Below, piece after piece: positions 23,693 through 33,139 of a stretch of DNA of 62,022 nucleotides. Location: assembly GCA_035549195.1 (NCBI GenBank), contig DASZRK010000065.1, positions 1-62,022 of the forward strand, in the 5' to 3' direction. Position 1 is the first letter of the stretch; every line of letters starts with the position of its first letter. This DNA is from a bacterium. Lineage in GTDB: Bacteria > Oederibacteriota > Muellerivitia > Muellerivitales > Muellerivitaceae. The notes under the pieces are model-generated. The model had not been told where the DNA came from and searched no databases. It saw only the letters and a list, made by a program, of their open reading frames with translations. A program made the position numbers and the translations under genes.

Positions 23693-25855
23693 AAAACCGC
23701 CTTTCGCCGCATCTTCACGGTCCAAATCCTTCCCATCCTGGCTCAACTGCGCGGCGCAGACCTTGAACTCGGGCATGCGGCAGACCGGGTCCAGGGCTTC
23801 CTGGGTCAGAAGGTTGGCCGCCAGGTCGCCCCCCCAATGGAAGGGCACGAAAAGGGTGGATTCCTCCTGTTCGGGGTTCGACTTCCAGTCGTAGAGCACC
23901 TCGCCCCGGCGGGTGGCCACCTTCACCTTCCGCCCGGGCTCGAGCCCCAACCGCTTCACCAGCTTCTCGCTCAACTCCACGAAGGGTTCGGGGACCGCCT
24001 CCTTCAACGGCTGGATGCGGCGGGTCTGGTTCCCCGACAGGTAATGCTCCAGCACCCGGCCGGTGGTGAGCCGGTAAGGATATTGGTCGTCGGGCATTTC
24101 GGCGCTGTCGTGATAGGCGACCCCCTTCATGCGGGCCTTGCCGTCCGGGTGGAAGAAGGAATATTCGAAGAGGCGGGGGGTGCCGCTGTGGTTCACCTCC
24201 GGGCAGGGCCAAAAAAGGCCCTTGTTGCGCTCCAACTTGCTGTAGTTCATCCCGCTGTAGTCCGCCCGGGACCCGGCCGTGACGCGGGCGAACTCCGCGA
24301 AGATGGCCTCGCTGTCCGCGAAGGGAAAGAACCGGCCGGCGCCGAGGCGCTCGGCGACCCCCCGCAGGGCCATCCAATCGGGCCGGGCCTCGCCCGGGGG
24401 CCTCACCCCCTTGCGGCGCAGTACGCAGCGGCCCTCGATGTTGGTCATGGTGCCGTCCTCCTCGGCGAACAGCGTCGAGGGAAGGACCACCTGGGCCGTC
24501 CGGCAGGTCTCGGAGAAGAAGAAATCGCTGACCACCAGGAAGGAAAGCTTGGAAAGTCCCCGGGCCACCCGGTTCCCGTTGGCGGCGGATACCGCCGGGT
24601 TGGAACCCATCACCCACATGGCCTTGATGCTTCCCTCGTCGGCCGCCTGCAGGATCTCCTGGGCGGAAAGGCCCTTCCCTGGCAGTTCCTTCTCCGGGAT
24701 GCCCCAGGCCTGGGCCACCCAACTGCGGTCCTTGGGGCTTTCGATGGAACGGTAGCCGGGAAGTTGGTCGGCCTTCTGGCCGTGTTCCCGCCCGCCCTGG
24801 CCGTTGCCCTGGCCGGTGAGGGTGCCGAATCCCCCGCCCATCTTGCCCACCTGCCCCAGGGCCAAGGCCAGGTTGATGAAGGATTGCACCGTCTCCACGC
24901 CCTTGCTGTGCTGTTCGGCCCCCCGACCGGTGAGGATCAGGGCGGGCTTGGAACGGATGAGCCAGCGGGCGACCTGCCGGATGAGCACGTCGGGCACCCC
25001 GGTGATGGACTCGCCCCAGGAAGCGTTGAAACCCTTGGCCGACTCCAGGACCTCCTCGAACCCGTTGACCCTTTGGGCCAGATAGTCGTAATCCACGCCC
25101 CCTTCGGCCAGCACCTCGCCCAACAGGGCCAGACCCAGGGCCGAATCGGTGCCGGGCCGGGGCCGGAGCTCCAGGTCGGCGATCTCGGCGGTCTTGGAAC
25201 GGCGCGGGTCCACGACGATGAGCTTGGCGCCGAGCTTTTGGGCCCTTTTCAGGAAGACCAGGATGGGCGGAAGGCATTCGGCCACGTTGGCGCCCACCAA
25301 CAGGATGCAACGGGATTCGAAGAGGTCCGAAAGGGGGAAATTGAGGCCCCGGTCCACGCCGAAGGTGGCGTTCTGGGCGGCGGCGGCGGCGGACATGCAG
25401 AAACGGCCGTTGTAGTCGATGTTGCGGGTCTTCAGGGCGACCCGGGCGAACTTGCCCAGCAGGTAGGCCGTCTCGTTGGTGAGGGCCCCGCCCCCATAGA
25501 CCGCAGCCGAATCGGCGCCGTGTTCCCGTTGGACCTCCCCGAGCCGACGGGCGACCAGGTCCAGCGCCTCGTCCCAGGACGTTTCCCGGAAGGGGCCTTC
25601 CTGGCTGTCGCGCACCAGCGGCCGCGTCAGACGGTCGGCATGGTTCAACTGCTGGTGGGCCGTCTGGCCCTTGACGCAGCTGAGGCCCCGGTTGGTCGGG
25701 AAGTCCCGCCTTCCCCATACCTTGACCACCCGGTTCTTTTCCTGGTCCACCTTCATGCGCAGGGCGCATTGGAGGGCGCAATAACTGCAATGGGTGTTGA
25801 AGCGGCTAAGTCCCTGTTCCCATCCCGGTAAGACCGGTTGCATGGAGAGTGTCAT
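23672..25855 (-). CDS. narB: Assimilatory nitrate reductase, molybdopterin subunit
   Basis: 727 residues, no Tat signal, so cytoplasmic. Cys23, Cys26, Cys30 (CSYCALQC) and Cys60 bind one 4Fe-4S cluster; NGRFCMSAAAAAQN carries the probable molybdenum-ligating cysteine. The C-terminal cofactor domain has YPYRLTTGRVLEHYLSGNQT and FVPFHWGG. This layout is that of NasA/NarB nitrate reductases, which receive electrons from ferredoxin or a separate NADH subunit; no such subunit is encoded nearby. A sigma-54 promoter lies 33 bases before the ATG. A repeat supplies the last few residues. Confidence 0.9.
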   Translation of the reverse strand: MTLSMQPVLPGWEQGLSRFNTHCSYCALQCALRMKVDQEKNRVVKVWGRRDFPTNRGLSCVKGQTAHQQLNHADRLTRPLVRDSQEGPFRETSWDEALDLVARRLGEVQREHGADSAAVYGGGALTNETAYLLGKFARVALKTRNIDYNGRFCMSAAAAAQNATFGVDRGLNFPLSDLFESRCILLVGANVAECLPPILVFLKRAQKLGAKLIVVDPRRSKTAEIADLELRPRPGTDSALGLALLGEVLAEGGVDYDYLAQRVNGFEEVLESAKGFNASWGESITGVPDVLIRQVARWLIRSKPALILTGRGAEQHSKGVETVQSFINLALALGQVGKMGGGFGTLTGQGNGQGGREHGQKADQLPGYRSIESPKDRSWVAQAWGIPEKELPGKGLSAQEILQAADEGSIKAMWVMGSNPAVSAANGNRVARGLSKLSFLVVSDFFFSETCRTAQVVLPSTLFAEEDGTMTNIEGRCVLRRKGVRPPGEARPDWMALRGVAERLGAGRFFPFADSEAIFAEFARVTAGSRADYSGMNYSKLERNKGLFWPCPEVNHSGTPRLFEYSFFHPDGKARMKGVAYHDSAEMPDDQYPYRLTTGRVLEHYLSGNQTRRIQPLKEAVPEPFVELSEKLVKRLGLEPGRKVKVATRRGEVLYDWKSNPEQEESTLFVPFHWGGDLAANLLTQEALDPVCRMPEFKVCAAQLSQDGKDLDREDAAKGGFATNEHR

Positions 25856-25886
25856 GGTGGCCCTCGATCATCTTCGGACCATGTAG

Positions 25887-25903
25887 AGCAAAACCTGTAC
25901 CAA
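25887..25903 (-). promoter_or_regulatory. Sigma-54 promoter of narB
   Basis: TTGGTACAGGTTTTGCT on the minus strand: GG and GC ten bases apart with one deviation (T for C) from TTGGCAC-N5-TTGC. Predicted start near 25876, 21 bases before the ATG. It probably drives narB, both P-II genes, nirA and the associated protein as one operon. Confidence 0.75.
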
Positions 25904-26101
25904 GAGGGAAAGAGACGAGAACCGGAATGGAAAATGCAAAAGTCAGCTCTTGAGGAAGCAAAAGCCGAGGAAAGGTTCGGTCCAGGCCTTCGAACCCCTC
26001 ACGGCGCGGAAGAAGAGACCAAGGTGGATACAAATATGTAGAAACAATATGGTTCTGTCGAAACTAAACTGTGACCTTGGACGCTTTAAAAACAGGACGC
26101 C

Positions 26102-26554
26102 TTAAGAAGGGCAGGATTTCCCCGCCGCATCTCGGAGGATCTTTTCCACTGAACCCCGGTCCGGGTCGCCAAAAACCCTCTCCCATCCTGGGAACAATTC
26201 CTCCTCCTCAAAGCGGATATGGGCGGTGAGCGTCTCGGCGAAAGCCAGCAGGCTTTCCCGGTCCCCTTGCTTCATCAGCATTTCCAAGGACCGATGGTCC
26301 TTCCGGATCCTCTCGGGCATGGGTTCTCCGGTCCCCAGTTGGGCCTCATAAAGGGCCAGGATCCTCTCTTCGTCCCAAAAGTGCTGGCGCAATTCCCCTT
26401 CATAGGCCCCACGGACCTCCTCCAGGGCGGCCTTCACCCGGGTCCCTTCTTCCCCCCTCGGGCAGTCCACCAGCTTTTCCCGGATATGTTTGGCCAGGAC
26501 CAGGCCCCGGTGGTGGGACTGGGTCAGGGGCCAAAGGAATTTCTCACGTTTCAT
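26102..26554 (-). CDS. Hemerythrin HHE-domain protein
   Basis: 150 residues, all-helical. The iron-ligand pattern is present: SHHRGLVLAKH, LRQHFWDEE, RKDHRSLE and HIRFEEEELFP. HHE proteins bind a di-iron centre and take part in oxygen or nitric-oxide sensing, repair or storage. It is divergent from the radical-SAM gene (98 bases apart) and adjacent to the nitrate block, so a role in nitrosative stress is possible. Confidence 0.85.
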   Translation of the reverse strand: MKREKFLWPLTQSHHRGLVLAKHIREKLVDCPRGEEGTRVKAALEEVRGAYEGELRQHFWDEERILALYEAQLGTGEPMPERIRKDHRSLEMLMKQGDRESLLAFAETLTAHIRFEEEELFPGWERVFGDPDRGSVEKILRDAAGKSCPS

Positions 26555-26652
26555 GGATCCTCTCCCAGAGCCGCATGATGACCCACCTCATAGAGAGGCG
26601 TCCCCGCGTCCCCTACTTTAAGGCGGCAAGGAATAAAACCAAAGGACCCTCC

Positions 26653-27768
26653 ATGCACGACCACCCTCAAGCCCTTCGGCCCCAGGACCTTTATCGGGAC
26701 CGGCCCTATATCGCCATTTGGGAAGTGACCCGGGCCTGCGACCTGGCTTGCGTGCATTGCCGTGCCGAGGCCCAGGACCGGGCCTATCCGGGGGAGTTGG
26801 ACACCGAACAGGCGCTCGACCTGATCCGCCAGGTGGCCGAATGGAAGGTGCCACTCTTCGTGATGACCGGGGGCGATCCCCTGAAACGCCCGGATCTTTC
26901 CACCCTGGTGGCCGAATGTTCCCGGCTCAAGATGAACTTCGCCCTGGCCCCCTCCATCACGCCCCTTCTGACCCGGGAGCGCCTGAAAGAGTTGAAGGAC
27001 GCCGGGGTCCATCGCATCTCCCTTTCCCTCGACGGCTCCAACCCGGCCACCTTCGACGCCTTCCGGGGAGTGCCCGGGACCTTCGACCGCTTCCTGGACG
27101 CCGCCCACCAGATCCGGGACCTGGGCATCCGCCTTCAGATCAATACCACCATCGGGCGCCACAACCGCTTCCAGGTGCCCGCCATGGCGGACCTCATCCG
27201 CCGTTTCGACATCGACCTTTGGTCGGTCTTCTTCCTCGTCCCGACGGGACGGGCCCAACGGGACCAGGCCCTGAACGCCACCGACACCGAGATCATCCTC
27301 AACCAGCTCTATGATGTGATGGAAAAGGGTTGGTTCGACGTGAAGACCACCGAGGCCCACCACTTCCGCCGCATCATCCTCCAACGGCGCGGGGTGACAC
27401 CTGAACAGTTGATGCGTGGGGATATCCCCCCTCATGACGTCCCGTTAAGAAGGGTCGCCCGGGGCGTGTCCGACGGGCGGGGCTTCGTCTTCATCTCCCA
27501 TACCGGGGACGTGTGCCCCAGCGGGTTCCTGCCGCTCTCCGGGGGGAATGTGAAGTCCCTGCCGCTCTCCGACATCTACCGCCACAGCCCCCTCTTCCAG
27601 CGCCTGCGGGACGCCGATTCCCTGCAGGGCAAATGCGGCCGGTGCGACTACCGCCAGTTCTGCGGCGGGTCGCGGGCGAGGGGTTACGCCCTCACGGGCA
27701 ACGTCATGGGCGCCGACCCCTACTGTTCCTACCAGCCCCAGGAACAGGAACCCGTGGCCCTGTTCTGA
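26653..27768 (+). CDS. Radical SAM/SPASM protein (TIGR04053-like)
   Basis: 371 residues from ATG 26653 (AAAGGA upstream). EVTRACDLACVHC gives the radical-SAM cluster and FVMTGGDPLKRPDL the SAM motif. The C-terminal SPASM-type region has GFVFISHTGDVCPSGFLPLS and CGRCDYRQFCGGSRARGYA, which I recognise from the TIGR04053 group, related to heme-synthesis enzymes AhbC/AhbD and peptide-modifying enzymes. No short precursor peptide gene was found nearby. Substrate unknown. Confidence 0.8.
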   Translation: MHDHPQALRPQDLYRDRPYIAIWEVTRACDLACVHCRAEAQDRAYPGELDTEQALDLIRQVAEWKVPLFVMTGGDPLKRPDLSTLVAECSRLKMNFALAPSITPLLTRERLKELKDAGVHRISLSLDGSNPATFDAFRGVPGTFDRFLDAAHQIRDLGIRLQINTTIGRHNRFQVPAMADLIRRFDIDLWSVFFLVPTGRAQRDQALNATDTEIILNQLYDVMEKGWFDVKTTEAHHFRRIILQRRGVTPEQLMRGDIPPHDVPLRRVARGVSDGRGFVFISHTGDVCPSGFLPLSGGNVKSLPLSDIYRHSPLFQRLRDADSLQGKCGRCDYRQFCGGSRARGYALTGNVMGADPYCSYQPQEQEPVALF

Positions 27769-27856
27769 TCCCACTTGCCCCGGCGGGCAACTCGAGACCC
27801 TGATTTTTCCCCCCTTCCTTCCTATGGTCATGGGAACCTTGATCAGGAGGTTTCCC

Positions 27857-28867
27857 ATGCCCGCTTTCCATTGGACCGTTTCCGACAACCTGCCCGCCAA
27901 AATGGGCACCCATGAGATCACTTATTATGACAACGAGGGCCTGCTGGACGCCTATTCCAGCGCGGTCATCTATGCCTCCGAGAGGATCTCCCCCTCGGTG
28001 GTGAACATCGATGTCTATAAGAAGGTAAGGAACGAATCGACCCGCGCCGGGAGCGGCTCCGGGTTCTTCTTCACGCCCGACGGCTTCCTTTTGACCAACA
28101 GCCACGTGGTGCATGGGGCCGCGGAACTGGAGGTCACCCTCCTGGACGGCCAATCCCACCAGGCCCGGCTCATCGGCGAGGACCCGGATTCGGACCTGGC
28201 CGTCCTCAAGGTGGACGACGGCGGACCCTTTCCCCCCGCGGCGCTGGGGAACGCCCGCGCCCTTCGGCCCGGCCAGCTGGTGGCGGCCGTCGGGAGCCCC
28301 CTGGGTTTCCAGGCCACGGTGACCGCCGGCGTGGTCTCGGCCCTGGGCCGGTCGCTCCGGTCCCAATCCGGGCGGCTGATCGACAACATCATCCAGACCG
28401 ACGCGGCGCTCAATCCCGGCAATTCGGGCGGGCCCTTGGTCAACAGCCGCGGCGAGGTGGTGGGCGTCAACACCGCCACCATCCCCTCGGCCCAGGGCCT
28501 CTGCTTCGCCATCGCCATCGAGACCGCCCAGCGGGCCGCCACCCAGATCCTGAAATACGGGAAGGTCCTTCGCAGTTTCATCGGCATCGCCGGCCAGACC
28601 ATCGCCATCCCCCGGCGGGTGGTGCGGCACTTCGGCCTGAGGGTGGAGAAGGGCATCCTGGTGGTCGGACTGGAGGCGGGCGGACCCGCCGAGAAGGCGG
28701 GGATCCGGGAAGGCGACGCCATCGTGGGGCTGGAGGGCCAGCCGGTGGAGGGCATGGACGACCTGCACCGACTCCTCACCGAGGAACGGGTGGGCGTGGG
28801 GACGCGCCTGGAGGTGATCCGCCGTTCCGAGAAGCTGGAGCCGGTGGTCGTCCCCGGCCCGCGTTGA
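27857..28867 (+). CDS. HtrA/DegP-type serine protease with PDZ domain
   Basis: 336 residues from ATG 27857, with AGGAGG 6 bases upstream. The triad is visible: His in LTNSHVVHG, Asp in DPDSDLAVLKV and Ser in NPGNSGGPLV. One PDZ domain follows, with GILVVGLEAGGPAEKAGI. Unlike DegP or DegS it has no signal peptide or membrane anchor, so it appears cytoplasmic. It stands alone on the plus strand. Confidence 0.9.
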   Translation: MPAFHWTVSDNLPAKMGTHEITYYDNEGLLDAYSSAVIYASERISPSVVNIDVYKKVRNESTRAGSGSGFFFTPDGFLLTNSHVVHGAAELEVTLLDGQSHQARLIGEDPDSDLAVLKVDDGGPFPPAALGNARALRPGQLVAAVGSPLGFQATVTAGVVSALGRSLRSQSGRLIDNIIQTDAALNPGNSGGPLVNSRGEVVGVNTATIPSAQGLCFAIAIETAQRAATQILKYGKVLRSFIGIAGQTIAIPRRVVRHFGLRVEKGILVVGLEAGGPAEKAGIREGDAIVGLEGQPVEGMDDLHRLLTEERVGVGTRLEVIRRSEKLEPVVVPGPR

Positions 28868-28973
28868 AAGGACGTCCGGGCCCCGTCGGGTCGATTTCGA
28901 TCGCCCGCTCAATTCATTAGACCGGCTTCCCGGACGCCACTAAAATCCTCCTGCCGTTCCTTCAAGAGGTCCC

Positions 28974-31025
28974 ATGGCGAACCACGGATCCCCAGCCGAA
29001 AAGCCGAAGGCAGGCCCGGACGCGGCCGCCGGGATCCCCGGTCCCCGGCCCTGGACCTTCGCCTTGGCCGCTGGTTTGGCGACCTTCCTCTTTTACCTGC
29101 CCACCCTCACCTACGATTTCGTCAACTTGGACGATCCGCAGGTCGTCCTGAACAATCCCCTCATCCACGATCTTTCGCCGTCGGGCCTGGGCCGGATGTT
29201 CACCACCTTCCATGCCGCCGACTGGATGCCCCTCACCTGGCTTTCCCTCGCGCTCAACGACCTGGCCGCCGGCCACCAACCCTGGATCTACCATCTCACC
29301 AACGATCTCCTGCACGCGGCGAACTCGGTCTTGGTCTTCCTGGCTGTCCGGGCGCTCCTGCGGTCCTCCCGAAGGACCCAGGATCCCTCCCCGGCCTCGC
29401 GGTCCGCCGAGGAGGATTGGACGGCCTTCCTATCGTCCATCCTTTTCGGACTTCATCCCCTCCATGTGGAATCGGTGGCCTGGGTGACCGAACGCAAGGA
29501 CGTCCTCTACGGCCTTTTTTTCCTGGCCACGATCCTGGCTTACTTGCGTTATGGCACCCGCGCGGACCATCCTTTGCGGCGCTACGTCCTTTGCCTGGTG
29601 TTTTTCCTTTGTTCCGCCCTGAGCAAGACCGCCGCCGTGGCCCTGCCCGTCCTCCTGCTGGGCCTCGACCTTTGGCCCCTTCGACGCTTCCCAAGGGTGG
29701 GTTGGAAAAGACCTCTCCTGGAAAAGATCCCGTTCTTCCTGGCGGCCCTTGGGGTGGGGATGCTTTCCATCCTGTCCCACGATCAAGGGTCGGCCGGTCT
29801 TCCCTGGTTGCGGGCCCTCCTGAAGCCCTTGTTCGCCCTTTTCTTCTATCTTTGGAAAGCCATCGTCCCCTTCGGCCTGTCCCCCCTCTACCCCTCCCCG
29901 GCCCTGACCCCCGTTTACATCGGAGGCACCTGCCTCCTGGGCCTTTTGCTGTTGGGCGCATGTTGGGCCGCCTTCCGGTCACGGAGGGAGCGGCCGGAAC
30001 TCCTGGCGGCCCTTCTCTTTTACCTGGTGACCATGGCGCCCAACCTGGCCAGCCTGCTCCAATCGGGGCACGAGGGGATCGCCGCGGCCGACCATTACAC
30101 CTACCTGCCCCTCTTGGGGCTTTTCGTCCCCCTGAGCGCCTGGGCCGTGGGGAAACTCGCGCCCCGCACCCGTCCCATCCTTGCCTTGGCCATGATCGGG
30201 GGCCTCGGCTCCTTGACCCTGTCCCAGGCCTCCCTCTGGAAGGACGGAGCGTCCCTTTGGACCGGGGCCGCGAAGTCCTATCCCGACTCGGCCCTGATCC
30301 GCCTGGAGTTGGGGAACATCGCCTTGAACCAGGGCCGCCTCGAGGAAGCCCGTAGCGACTTCGAGTTCGTCCAAGCGCGAAGGCCCAACCTTCCCACCGC
30401 CTACCGGGGACTGGCGGTGGTGGATATGCGGGAAGGCCGGTTCGCGGAGGCCGTCCCGAACCTCCAAAAGGCCTTGTCGCTCAATGGGCACGACCCCCAG
30501 GTCTGGATCTACCTATGGAAAGCCCTGACCGAAACGGACCGTCACGTGGAAGCCCTGGAGGGGATCAAGGCGGCCGTCCAGCAGGATCCGGATTCGGCCC
30601 TGCTTTGGGAGATGGTGGGGTCCAGCTATGGGTCCCTGGGCCGTTACGCCGATGCGGTGCCGGCCTTCCAAAGGGCCCTGCAATTGGACCCGGACGATCC
30701 CGATTACCTGCTCAACCTGGGCGAGGCCTACTTGGACTCCGGCAAGGAAACGGAAGCCGAAAGGACCTTTGAGGAATCCCTTCGGAAATTCCCCGGGTCC
30801 GAAACCGTCCCCTGCCGGGTGGGGGAAGCCTACCTGGGAGTGAAGATGGGGAAGAAAGCCCTGGGAGCCTTGGAAGCGGCCTGGGAGATCAAGCACAACT
30901 CCCGGATCGCGGCCGGCCTCGCCCAAGCCTATCGGCTCCTGGGCCAAAGGAAAAAAGCGGTCGAGTATGACCGGCTATCCAAGGAGTTGGATTCGGCCCA
31001 AGGGGACCCGGGATCCTCAAAATGA
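28974..31025 (+). CDS. TMTC-like membrane protein with C-terminal TPR repeats
   Basis: 683 residues. Residues ~25-430 hold about ten hydrophobic helices with the GT-C feature FVNLDDPQVVLNNP in the first outer loop and FGLHPLHVESVAWVTERKD, typical of TMTC/O-mannosyltransferase-like proteins. Residues ~430-680 are TPR repeats (for example LDPDDPDYLLNLGEAYLDSG). Such proteins are thought to transfer mannose or other lipid-linked sugars to proteins; in bacteria they are mostly uncharacterised. Confidence 0.8.
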   Translation: MANHGSPAEKPKAGPDAAAGIPGPRPWTFALAAGLATFLFYLPTLTYDFVNLDDPQVVLNNPLIHDLSPSGLGRMFTTFHAADWMPLTWLSLALNDLAAGHQPWIYHLTNDLLHAANSVLVFLAVRALLRSSRRTQDPSPASRSAEEDWTAFLSSILFGLHPLHVESVAWVTERKDVLYGLFFLATILAYLRYGTRADHPLRRYVLCLVFFLCSALSKTAAVALPVLLLGLDLWPLRRFPRVGWKRPLLEKIPFFLAALGVGMLSILSHDQGSAGLPWLRALLKPLFALFFYLWKAIVPFGLSPLYPSPALTPVYIGGTCLLGLLLLGACWAAFRSRRERPELLAALLFYLVTMAPNLASLLQSGHEGIAAADHYTYLPLLGLFVPLSAWAVGKLAPRTRPILALAMIGGLGSLTLSQASLWKDGASLWTGAAKSYPDSALIRLELGNIALNQGRLEEARSDFEFVQARRPNLPTAYRGLAVVDMREGRFAEAVPNLQKALSLNGHDPQVWIYLWKALTETDRHVEALEGIKAAVQQDPDSALLWEMVGSSYGSLGRYADAVPAFQRALQLDPDDPDYLLNLGEAYLDSGKETEAERTFEESLRKFPGSETVPCRVGEAYLGVKMGKKALGALEAAWEIKHNSRIAAGLAQAYRLLGQRKKAVEYDRLSKELDSAQGDPGSSK

Positions 31026-31170
31026 CCCTGGCCGTCCTGGTCGCTCAGGGTCTCCAGGGACCGCAGGATCCACCCAGGCGATGCTCGATCGGGATCTTCG
31101 CCGGTTATGCCCCCTTCCGTTTGGAACCCATCCATTTGGGGCAGGACATCCGGCGTGATAAACTGCCGCC

Positions 31171-31860
31171 ATGTCCGCCCAGACCCTTCCCTTTCCTTAT
31201 ATATGGAACCTTTTCCCCTCCTGGGTGTCCTACCTCCTAGAAAGGGCCCTGCTTTGGCGGGCGGTCACGGACGGCGAGAGGTCCGCGGACCGGGAAGAGG
31301 ACCGTGCCTTGATCGAGGCGGCCTTGAAGGATGAGAACGGCTTCGAAAAGCTCGTGCGCGCCTACGAAAAGATGGTCTTCCGGGTGGCTTTCCGGTTCCT
31401 CTCCGACGAGACCGACGCCTGCGACGTGGCCCAGGAGGTCTTCCTAAGGGTCCACAAGGCCCTCAAGGATTTCCGGGGCGACAGTTCCCTTTCCACCTGG
31501 ATCTACGCCATCACGGCCAACCTCAGCCGCAACGCCTTAAGGTCCCGGAAGAACCGCTCCAAGGTGCAGGTGCTGGCGCCCAAGGAAGAGGAGGAGGGGT
31601 CCGGCTTTTGGGACCGGGTGGCCGACCCCCGGGGCACCACCGCCCACCAGGGGGCCGAAGGCAAGGACCTGGGATCCGCCATCCAACGGGCCGTGCGGGC
31701 CCTGCCGGAGGATTACCGGGAGGCGGTCATCCTGCGCGATCTGGAGGACCTGGATTACCAGCAGATCGCTGTCATCCTGAAGACCGGGGTGGGCACCGTG
31801 AAGTCCCGCATCGCCCGGGGCCGGGCCCTCTTGCGGGAAGAACTGAAGGAATGGGTATGA
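31171..31860 (+). CDS. ECF RNA polymerase sigma factor
   Basis: 229 residues. Region 2 is AYEKMVFRVAFRFLSDETDA, then DVAQEVFLRVHKAL and STWIYAITANLSRN; region 4 is ALPEDYREAVILRDLEDLDY followed by GVGTVKSRIARGRALLREEL. The first ~30 residues are hydrophobic and not typical; no better start with a ribosome site was found, so the N terminus is uncertain. An anti-sigma gene follows after a repeat-filled spacer. Confidence 0.9.
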   Translation: MSAQTLPFPYIWNLFPSWVSYLLERALLWRAVTDGERSADREEDRALIEAALKDENGFEKLVRAYEKMVFRVAFRFLSDETDACDVAQEVFLRVHKALKDFRGDSSLSTWIYAITANLSRNALRSRKNRSKVQVLAPKEEEEGSGFWDRVADPRGTTAHQGAEGKDLGSAIQRAVRALPEDYREAVILRDLEDLDYQQIAVILKTGVGTVKSRIARGRALLREELKEWV

Positions 31861-31870
31861 AGACGGGATC

Positions 31871-31965
31871 TCACCGCGAAGAAGCGAAGAAGCGAATGGG
31901 TCCGAGGTCCTCGACTTTGGGGGAACGGGTTTTTTCGCCCCTTCGCCCCTTCGTGGTAAAAGGTG
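31871..31965. repeat. CACCGCGAAGAAGCGAAG/CTTCGTGGT repeat
   Basis: Runs of GCGAAGAA on the left and TTCGCCCC on the right form an imperfect palindrome between the sigma and anti-sigma genes. A short relative, CTTCGCGATCTTCGCGGTGA, is at 38697-38716. Confidence 0.55.
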
Positions 31966-31972
31966 CCAAAAA

Positions 31973-33136
31973 ATGAAGGACTGTAAAAAGATACATCCTC
32001 TCCTGTCCCTTTACGCCGAGGGGGCGCTCACGCCCGCCGAGGCCAAAAAGGTGGAGGCTCATCTGGCCTCCTGCGCCGACGCGCGCCGGGAACTGGAGCA
32101 ACATCGCAAGGTCCGCCAGGCCCTGTTGGCCCTGCCGGAGCCCGCCTATCCCAAGGACCTTCACGAAAGGATCATGGGCCGGGTCACGGGCAAGGTCCGT
32201 CCCTTGAAGACCCACCGGCCTTTCCTGAACTTCCCCATGGCCACCCTCGTGGTGGCGGCCAGCCTGGTGCTCTATGTCCTGGTGGCCAACCCCGAGTTGA
32301 TGAGGCTGGGGCATCCTCCCGCGACCGAAAAAAACCAGGAAGCCCTGAAGAATGAGATCGTCGCGTCCGCCAACGCCCCCGCTCCGGCCCAGGAAGTTGG
32401 AAAGGCCGCCCGGACCTCGGTGGCCCAAAAGGACAAGAACCTCGACCATGTCACGGCCAATTACGGTTACTCGAACGCCTCCGACACCATGAAAGAAGCG
32501 GAGGAAAAACCTGGACTGCCCCCACCCCAACCCTTCGCATCGGCAAAGCGGGTAAAGAAGTCTGAAGCGCCAAGGGCCATGGCGGTCGAAAACAACGTAA
32601 GGGACGAAGCCCAACCTTCGACCCAGGCCGACTTCAAGAAAACCTTGTCGGAAACTGGATCCGCCAACCTGGGTCTGATGAGCGCGGGAGCCCCGGCGAA
32701 AGCGGCGCCGGAAGCCCGATCCGCCCTGGCCCCTCCCACCCCCGTCCCGACCGAAGGCTCCATGGCCAACATCGCCTTCTCAAAACAGATCACCGCTTCC
32801 ACCTGGTCGGGGGACAACGGGCCCTCCTCGGTCGAGGGCGGCCGATTGGTCACCGACGCGGCCCAATTCGAGGCCCTTTGGAAGACCCTACGGCCCAATG
32901 AAACGGTGCCGACCGTGGACTTCACCACCCAGGCGGTCGTTCTCTTGGAGGCGGGGGAGGAACCGACGGGCGGCTACAAGGTCTCCCTGGCCCAAATGGA
33001 GGACAAGGGGAATGACCTATTGCTTCATTATCGCATCGAGCCCCCGGTGGGTCGGGCCACCCAAGTCCTGACCCATCCCTGGAGCCTCCAGGTCATCCCC
33101 AAGCCTTCCTTGCCCGTGCTTTTCCAGAAGGACTGA
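31973..33136 (+). CDS. Anti-sigma factor with C-terminal PrcB-type domain
   Basis: 387 residues in four parts. Residues 1-45 are a zinc-finger-like anti-sigma domain, but the usual HxxxCxxC is HLASCADA, lacking the second cysteine. One membrane helix (about 83-103) follows, then a long Ala/Pro-rich periplasmic linker. The last ~100 residues (AAQFEALWKTL, EEPTGGYKVSLAQ, VIPKPSLPV) match the PrcB_C domain of protease-complex subunits. It should hold the ECF sigma factor at the membrane until a periplasmic signal arrives, with the PrcB-like domain as candidate sensor. Confidence 0.75.
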   Translation: MKDCKKIHPLLSLYAEGALTPAEAKKVEAHLASCADARRELEQHRKVRQALLALPEPAYPKDLHERIMGRVTGKVRPLKTHRPFLNFPMATLVVAASLVLYVLVANPELMRLGHPPATEKNQEALKNEIVASANAPAPAQEVGKAARTSVAQKDKNLDHVTANYGYSNASDTMKEAEEKPGLPPPQPFASAKRVKKSEAPRAMAVENNVRDEAQPSTQADFKKTLSETGSANLGLMSAGAPAKAAPEARSALAPPTPVPTEGSMANIAFSKQITASTWSGDNGPSSVEGGRLVTDAAQFEALWKTLRPNETVPTVDFTTQAVVLLEAGEEPTGGYKVSLAQMEDKGNDLLLHYRIEPPVGRATQVLTHPWSLQVIPKPSLPVLFQKD

Positions 33137-33139
33137 CGG

